Shown here one piece after another: positions 57,323-64,000 of a DNA stretch of 64,000 nt (position 1 is its first letter; every line of letters begins with the position of its first letter). The DNA is taken from NCBI GenBank assembly GCA_029204225.1, contig CM055097.1, positions 32,210,802-32,274,801 on the forward strand. Reading direction: 5' to 3'. Source of the stretch: Diphasiastrum complanatum (taxonomy: Eukaryota > Streptophyta > Lycopodiopsida > Lycopodiales > Lycopodiaceae). The position numbers and the translations under genes were made by a program. The notes beneath the pieces are model-generated. The model was not told the DNA's origin. It did no database searches and saw only the letters and a list, made by a program, of their open reading frames with translations.

Positions 57323-59272
57323 GGTCTTTCTAAATTTCTCCTGGCAGACGCACCAATGTTCAAGCAAATTTCGATTAGTGATTGGTCCAATGGAATGTGA
57401 GGTGTCATGCTTTAAACAATCGTAGAAATAAAACAAAAAAAATTATATTCGACACACAATGTTGCAAATCCAAATGTTAAGTACAAATATCTATTGTACA
57501 TTAGATAAAAATACCCGTTTCGAGGCATTTCCTCATCAAAAGACATATTCGCTAATAATTTTGGACATTGCTGTATTAGGAAATTATACCCGTAATGAGT
57601 TCAATCGAACGTAAAAAAAATTTGGTTTTCATTTGCAAATAGATGGAGTGAAATTCTAATGAGGGGTGGCAAATGAACATTCGCCCGACATCACTCGACA
57701 ATGATGACCCCCTAAAATATTAAACACATGATTGCAATTTTGGACATGGAGTCTTGGAATTTCATCTATGCAATAAATAGAAAAAACCTAATGCAAAATC
57801 TATCTAATCAATTATTAGCCATTATGATAATCAGCTTGGGCTTAAAAATGGAAATTCTTTCGGTGAGTAAAGCCTGGAAGTTGTCGATGACTGGATAAAT
57901 CGTTTGTCGCTGCACAACGTCCCAGAGTAAACAAAAGCGAATTTCGCCGATGCTTTGGGTCAAGCCTCAAGAGAGTGCAACCCATAGAACTATGACTGGG
58001 CTGAGTTCCTGGTGGAATTCTATAAAGCTTTTTTCACAGTTAACGAAATGTGTATTCGCCTTATTAACTGCAATGGGCAACCGAGAATATGAATTCTTGG
58101 ATTTTTTGGCCAAGGTGTCATTTTTTCATAATCACGCACGGCCCAGAAGCCTAGGATGGAAATTGAAATGGAACAAAAAAGTTGTTTCTTGATGTGCTTG
58201 AAGCCGTGGGCGTACCAAGACTGTTTGTTGTTTATAACAAGAAAAAGCCGGTTCATTCTTCCCCATTTCTAAATCTGTCATTGTGAACCTTACGTTGACC
58301 GTAAAGATTGTGAAAAGAGGCGAAAGAATGTTTGTTTGAGTTGAAGTTGGAATTTTTTATAAATTTTTTTATATATACTTGTATTATTTTTTCTGACACT
58401 TTACGATGGTATGGTCGTAAGTCTTAGTGATGCCCAATAGTATCGGTCATAAAAATCGATGTTTTGTCGAAAATTTGAAATATTGGTCATGAACTCTTTT
58501 CTGGATATCTCAAATCTACAAAACCAGAAACCCGACAAGCTATTTTTTTATAAAGGATATATTGGTGAATTTCTTAACACATTAATTAACCCGATGTTTT
58601 GTGATTTTCTGGAAGGTAATTATGATTACCCATTGACCTAGCGATGTCACATAAATAATTAATGAAACTGTTTTCTAAAATTATTTTCTCTACTTGAATC
58701 TTCAAGGAATCCTTTTCTGATTCACGGCTTAATTCTCAAGCTTGGTGACCAAAAAGATCTTTGGTTTATACTATGTTGGGACATCATTGGTATTTGCTTA
58801 CAATGATGCAACACTTCTTTCGGATCTCTTCTTAGACTCTTCTCTTGGGCAAATCTCAAATGATCTGCACCCCTTGGAAATTGGTGGTGTTTCCTGTTAA
58901 AAAGGGGGAGAAGTAGGAAGAAAAGAGAATTATCAAGGAGAAACATCGGTCAAAGATTCAAGGAGGAATATGTTATATCGATGATGGACCTGTTTTATGA
59001 ATAAGAAATGATAAGATATTTAGATATTACAAAAATCCTTTATGAATTATAGTAGATATTTGATTTGAAGATTTAAAGGGGGGAAATTTAAAAAGTACTA
59101 TTGTGGTAGAAAAATTGGCTGATAACGAGTCCGATTGATTTGTGTCAAAACTTGAAATCCTATTGCAAGATGGGAGTTTGTTGAAAACCGTTCCTTGTTG
59201 GAAGCAATCAACTTGATCTTAGTATGGACTGAGATCTGTGGGTTGAAGCGAAGAATGGAAGTTCATGCTAAC
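57323..59272. other. No recognised gene
   Basis: AT-rich, short open frames only (for example 57950-58192 and 58459-58641) with no domain. CTAAC just before 59273 could be one half of a target duplication of the family A element; the other half is outside the window. Confidence 0.45.
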
Positions 59273-60014
59273 TGTTGGAGGGTTTGCGGATCCCAAGGCC
59301 ACCCTAACCCTAGTTAATAAGTGAGAGGGATTTGGCACCCTGCGTGTGTGAGTCCAACCCAATGATCACATAGTTATTTGATTAATTAAAATGTTAATAA
59401 AAGGCCTTTAGGCCTTTTTGCGGGACTTTTAATGTCGCAGGGCCTAAATGTTAAGTTAGTGAATAAAGTTGGGTTTCCCTCCAATTTTGATGGTTTCCAC
59501 ACTTTTTTAAATTTGAATAAAAGAGAGGCAAGACTGGACCAATAGGATTCAGAGGCCATGGTCATCCTCTCTACTATAAAAAGGGACCAACTCGAGTTGT
59601 TTCTCATGTTCATTTCCTCATTTCAAAAAAGCAGATTGGTTCTCTTTAGAAATGGATTGATGAATGTCCTTGCTCTTCCTTCCTTTTCCTCCATTTCTCA
59701 TGCTTTCTTTGGTATTTGCTAATTGTTGGGTTTGATCATTATTGGGATTGTTATTTCTTATGCTTTTCGTGAGAGAGAAAAGGAGAGAGAGAAGAGTAAG
59801 TTTCTATCATTGTTGTGGATTTAGGATTAATGAATGTTAGTGTTAATGCATAGTGTTAATGGATTTTAGTGTTAGATCCTCCATTCATGTTGAAATCTGA
59901 ACTATATTATTGCTCTCATGGGAACGAACCTACGCGTGACAACCAACTCCGTATATTTGATGCTAAATGACTAGATCTTGGATTCAGGTTAGGAAAGGAA
60001 AGAAACCCAATACA
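59273..60014 (+). repeat. 5' LTR of family A
   Basis: TGTTGGAGGGTTTGCGG to CCCAATACA, 742 bp. Confirmed by the shortened copy at 2520-2118, which matches both ends. Confidence 0.85.
59539..59582 (+). promoter_or_regulatory. LTR core promoter: CCAAT and TATA boxes
   Basis: CCAATAGGATTC at 59539 and CTATAAAAAGGG around 59575, 36 bases apart. Family B LTRs have CCAATAGGATTG and TTATAAAAAGAC with the same spacing. The shortened LTR at 2118-2520 lacks this part. Confidence 0.65.
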
Positions 60015-60018
60015 ATTT

Positions 60019-60036
60019 TGCGCCGTTGCCAAGGAG
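60019..60036 (+). other. Primer binding site of family A
   Basis: TGCGCCGTTGCCAAGGAG; compared with TGGCGCCGTTGCCGGGGA it has lost a G and changed two bases. It is decayed but in place, four bases after the LTR end. Confidence 0.7.
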
Positions 60037-60339
60037 CTATGCCAATTTTTTAGTTTGCAGCATGTTTGGTTGGTGGTTAGCTTGCATTAGGCATCTTGTC
60101 GTGGCATGAATAATGTTAGATCTGCATTTTAGGGTTAGTTTGAGATTGATTTTGCTAGATTTGAGTGGATTTGTTTGTTTGAAATCTAATCTGATTATTA
60201 AGCATGAAAAGCTATTCAGATCACCAATCTTAAGATCCATTTGGATCTGAGATATCAGAGAAAATAACAAAAATCGGTCAAATCTATCAAATTTGGTCAA
60301 AAAGAGGCAAAAAGCGTCACCAGAGCTCAGAACGTTTTA

Positions 60340-60990
60340 CCCTCTATCAGGAAACCTTCATCGAGTTTTAGAAACCTTCCATTTTGTTTACAGAACCTTT
60401 AGTTTGAAGGGCGAAGATTAATTCCCAACAGATTTCCAAAAACATTAGAAAAACCACCAAAAAATACCAAAAATTATCAAAACCGTAAAAAATACAAAAA
60501 AAGAACCTTCACCCGATTCACTTTGCTTAGATGTGATTCAGATCTATCTGCTGCCAGGTCGACGAAGAATAATACCAAAAATAGAAAGGTTTTCAGAGGA
60601 TCAGTTGTCATATTATCATATTTTGTCAAAAAAGTCACTTTTTTTGCAAAATTACCAGTATTAATCTTGATCCTTCGCCAGAACCTTCGTCGAGTTTTCA
60701 AAACATTCTATTTATAGAAAAATACTATTTTTGAGTTCGATGAAGATTCATCTTGATCAGATCACAAAAAATCTCGATTTTTACCCTCGCGAGATTACAA
60801 AAACAATATTTTCTTGTGTCAGAAACCTTCGTCTGATTTTCCATAGTTTTATTTGTGTCAGATCTTCCATCTGAGAAGTCTGCGAAGGTTATTTTCTCAG
60901 AAATTGCCAGAAAAGTGCTCAGAGACTTTTTATCCCAAAATAGCACTGTTGAACCTTTGTCGAGACAACCTTCATCTAGAGAACCCTTGC
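60340..60990 (+). repeat. Leader motif array of family A
   Basis: ACCTTCATCGAGTTTTAGAA at 60355, ACCTTCGTCGAGTTTTCAAA at 60684, ACCTTCGTCTGATTTTCC at 60827, CTGCGAAGGTT at 60880, ACCTTTGTCGAGACAACC at 60953 and weaker copies between. Same words as in 1138-1772. Confidence 0.65.
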
Positions 60991-61248
60991 CAATCCTATT
61001 TTTAGTTTCTGATTTTCCAAATCAAGTCTCTGTCAAAATTTGGATCAAATATGATATATTCTGAATTGGAATCTGAGAGATTTATCATTTTTGAGAAGTA
61101 TCGATTGATCGAATTTCGAAAAGTTTTTCATCATATAGAATCAGATTCTTGAAAGTGGAATAGAGCTAGCAGATCTAATCTGAGATTTCTTTTTTTTTGG
61201 AAAAATCTATATCCAATCTCATTATCGATTTGATCTAAATTTGTAAAG

Positions 61249-63190
61249 ATGGCTGTCCCTGGAGCTGCTCCTGGAGGTGCTCCACAGGAGGTCAATCCAA
61301 TTATTGTTAGAAGAGCACCTCGATTGGATCTACTCAAATATAATGGATTAACAGATCCAGTTAGATTTCTTCAGATCTATGTTGAATCCTGTGAGGTCTA
61401 TGGTGACATTTATCCTCAAGATAAACTTAAGTTGTTTCCTATGGCCTTAACAGGCGCAGTACAAGATTGGTACTATAACCAAGATGAAACTGAACGTACA
61501 GATTGAGAGGTTGTTAAACGAGCCCTTATCACACGGTTCAAACCGCGGAAGTTTATGGAAGACTCTTTTATACTTTTAAGTAAAATTAAAATGGGAAAGC
61601 GAGAAATGGTTTGAGATTACATCGAAAGGGTGAAACGTCTTAGATCTGAATGTGAGCCGGAGCTGATTAATGAAAATGCCATGATTATGTGGTTTTTGTC
61701 AGGTCTACCTAAACGGATCAATGAGCTGAAACGCCATAATGAGTATGCACTTTTGCAAAATGCTATGCACGATGCAATTCGGGAGGAGGATGAAGATTCA
61801 AATGATGAGCCGAATGTCAGTATATTGCCTTATACAACATGGCAGACTACTACAACATCCACCACTATTGCATCAACGAATGCCAATGCTACTGCAGAAT
61901 TGATGCTCAATGAGTTCGAGAAACTTGGGAAGACCCAGTAGAAACAGATGGAAAAGTTGCAGTTGCAATTTGATGAGAAGATCAAAGCATTGGAAAATTT
62001 CCACGGAGAAGCGAACAAGGAACCTGAGAAGTTTACAAAGACTTTTCCTACTAGGGAAAATATCTGGTGAGGCTATTTGTCTAGGAAATCACACAGTGAA
62101 CGAGTGTCCTCAATTGAAAAAATGAATGGAAATCAGTGTTTGCCATCTGTGTAATTCAATTGACCATGAGACTGCTTTTTGCAACTTCAACCCTCGGATA
62201 ATTCAGCAACAGTATGCCCAGATGGGATATCGAGATCCACAGTATGGAGGAAATCCAGCAGCAAGACTGCGACAATCTACTCTTGGATACCCGGAACGTC
62301 TAGCTTTGCTTGCCCCACCAAAACACTCTGCTCCTCCTGCCAATTTGATGGAACCAGAACCTTACGGAAGTGTTGAGCAATGGAGCTATGGTAATGATCA
62401 GGAAGGTGGATCTTCAGAATAGTATGTCATTTATGCTGCCGCTCAACAACAAGCCACTTGGATGCTTTGCATGTGGAGAAAATCACAGAGTTGTAGAATG
62501 CCCAAATAAAGAAAAATTTGTACCATTCTGTCGTGGTTGTGGATATGGGCATTGCTATAAAGACTGTCCAGCAAGACTGAAACCACCACCAGCTACAGCA
62601 CTTCTAAATTTGATAACAATCAAGCAAGGATCAGTAGCTCAGAATAAACCAAGTGCACCCTTGATGGTGGTCACCAAAGCACAAAAGCAAAAAGAACCAG
62701 TAGTGGATCCAGTACCTGCTGATTCTATACCATTGAACGATACACCAACAACATCGGGAGTCTATCCAAATCTTAATGCAGAAAAATGGAGATATCAGGA
62801 TATGAGACAGTGGATCAAACATCTGCAAGAAGAAGATGAACTTGAAGCTGCTAAAGTAACAGCTGAAGTTCGGTCTTCACCATTGCAGCCTCCAAGAAAT
62901 TTACGTATAGATATGAATGATCAATTACATCATCACGAAGAAACCTTCAAGATGACTGAACGGAAGCACTGCACTAGAAGAAAGATCAATATTTCATTGG
63001 GAGGGTTTCTAAAGTTGGTGCCACAAGCAAAAGAAGTCTTAGCGCAAAAGTTAGCTCAAGAAGAATCAAAAGACCATCAGGAGCCGCTTTTTTGTGCTGG
63101 ATTTGAAGAATCTAACGATGTACTCCATGTTGGAGCCGCTTGGGAAAGTGAACAAAAGAATATCACTCTGCCGATACAACATAGACAATT
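61249..63190 (+). pseudogene. Family A gag
   Basis: Starts MAVPGAAPGGAPQEVNPIIV at 61249. Capsid words follow: VRFLQIYVESCEVYGDIYPQ, LKLFPMALTGAVQDWYYNQD, then after stops VKRLRSECEPELINENAMIM, WFLSGLPKRINELKRHNEYA. Zinc knuckles are CHLCNSIDHETAFC (about 62136), CFACGENHRVVEC (about 62463) and CRGCGYGHCYKDC (about 62529). The 302-codon frame 62370-63278 then carries the linker that the deletion derivative keeps (EAAKVTAEVRSSPLQPPRNL). Stops at 61504, 61612 and 61939 and shifts near 62060 and 62430 disable it. Confidence 0.85.
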
Positions 63191-63910
63191 TTCTAGAGAA
63201 GCAGCCGTGATAGATGGCAGCTATGTACAAAATGGGGCCTTACAAAGATTAAGCCTGCTACTTTTGCTATTAAGCTAGCTGACCAAACGACAGTTCGTCC
63301 ACGAGGAATGGTGGAAGACATACTTGTCAGGATTGTAGGAGTACAATTCGTCATTACTTTCATCGTGATGGACTTACCAGAAGCACCAAATGTCTACCGA
63401 GTTCTCTTAGGACGTCCATGGTTACGAGTTGCGCAAGTAATTCATAACTAGGGTACCAGAAAAATCACTTTTGAAATTCGTGAACGTGTAGTTAAAGTTG
63501 ATTCTACGACTTGGACTATCAAACCAGTGGTTCAAAAAGCGGATGACGATTCATCAACAACGGATCACACTTGTGATCGACTAGAGAAAAAATTGGGAGT
63601 TCACTACGATTCTCAAACGGATACTGTCAATTGGAACAAAGCTCTTGCAACAATTGATTGTACAGCAGGATATATGTGTCAACAAGATATTCAATCAGAG
63701 GAGCAAGATTTCCTTATTAGATCAAACTTTGGATACGCCAATTATGTTTCCACTAAATGTGCTGAATGTAGCCTGGATAGCAACGGAACCTATACCAGAT
63801 CCAATTGAGGATGATCTCATACCAGTGAGCCATGCCTTAACTTATGATGGCAATTCAGAACTTACGGATGAACTGATTCTACATCATATGGATCCGACCT
63901 AATTTGGAGT
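63191..63910 (+). pseudogene. Family A protease region and linker
   Basis: REAAVIDGSYVQNGALQ (63197) is the damaged active-site stretch; family B has MVDGGSGVN here. After a shift, ILVRIVGVQFVITFIVMDLP and YRVLLGRPWLRVAQVIHN (63320-63450) match the end of the family B protease. A TAG follows at 63450. The linker with TDTVNWNKALATIDCTAGYM runs to about 63900. Reverse transcriptase would lie beyond the window. Confidence 0.8.
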
Positions 63911-64000
63911 GCATAATATTCCTGATGAACCAACAATCAAATCGCCCAAAGCAGTTATATTGAAGGGAGACAGGATCACAGGTTTGATGACGAAGAAACA

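Larger units (their letters stand above)
59273..64000 (+). mobile_element. Family A Ty3/gypsy-type element, 5' part
   Basis: Order: 5' LTR (59273-60014), primer site (60019-60036), 1.2 kb leader with motif array, gag with three zinc knuckles, protease region, then cut by the window end before reverse transcriptase. Gag words match family B one for one (RRAPRLDLLKYNGLTDPVRF against RRAPWMEISKYDGSSDPIRF). Several stops (TGA 61504, TGA 61612, TAG 61939) are of CGA-to-TGA or CAG-to-TAG type, fitting cytosine deamination. Confidence 0.9.

Overview
The window is nuclear DNA of a land plant. The evidence is an intron-split peroxisomal malate dehydrogenase gene with a plant-type PTS2 presequence, plant-type LTR retrotransposons primed by initiator-Met and Asp-like tRNAs, and a plant hAT relic. 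One confident host gene lies in about 60 kb of transposon-derived and unassigned AT-rich sequence, which suggests a large, repeat-rich genome. I cannot name the species; a fern or gymnosperm would fit, but this is inference only.

Layout. 0.7-2.5 kb: an internally deleted LTR element (family A) on the minus strand. 6.3-7.0 kb: a gag-protease relic. About 9.66 kb: a possible tRNA-derived SINE head. 11.8-14.3 kb: a minus-strand copia relic. 15.9-17.1 kb: a hAT transposase relic. 17.0-20.4 kb: two adjoining minus-strand LTR-element relics. 22.17-24.55 kb: the malate dehydrogenase gene (8 exons, 359 codons, all splice sites readable). 26.4-31.4 kb: a copia element broken by frameshifts and by a captured segment. 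31.4-34.3 kb and 47.05-47.37 kb: two inverted copies of another LTR (called X here). 34.34-47.05 kb: a nearly complete 12.7 kb Ty3/gypsy-type element (family B) inserted in the second X copy, with a perfect 5-bp target duplication. 49.5-50.6 kb: an LTR-element fragment. 51.1-52.0 kb: an unrecognised gene-like locus. 53-57.3 kb: C-poor decayed sequence ending in a polypurine tract and LTR-like start. 59.27-64.0 kb: the 5' part of a larger family A element, running off the window.

How the parts relate. Families A and B are cousins: their gag N-termini, triple zinc knuckles, DGGSG-type protease context, Asp-type primer sites and LTR core promoters (CCAATAGGAT then TATAAAAAG) match. Both carry arrays of a short CG-containing motif in the untranslated leader. 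Family B also has a long third coding region between pol and the 3' LTR, where Athila-type elements carry an env-like ORF; it reads as a Pro/Ser/Thr-rich, coiled-coil protein that I do not recognise. The family A derivative at 0.7-2.5 kb has lost most of gag in frame and also the TATA/CCAAT part of its LTR.

Nearly all element coding regions carry stops or frameshifts, many of the CGA-to-TGA or CAG-to-TAG type, so these are mostly dead copies. All coordinates of relics are approximate unless an exact boundary is stated.
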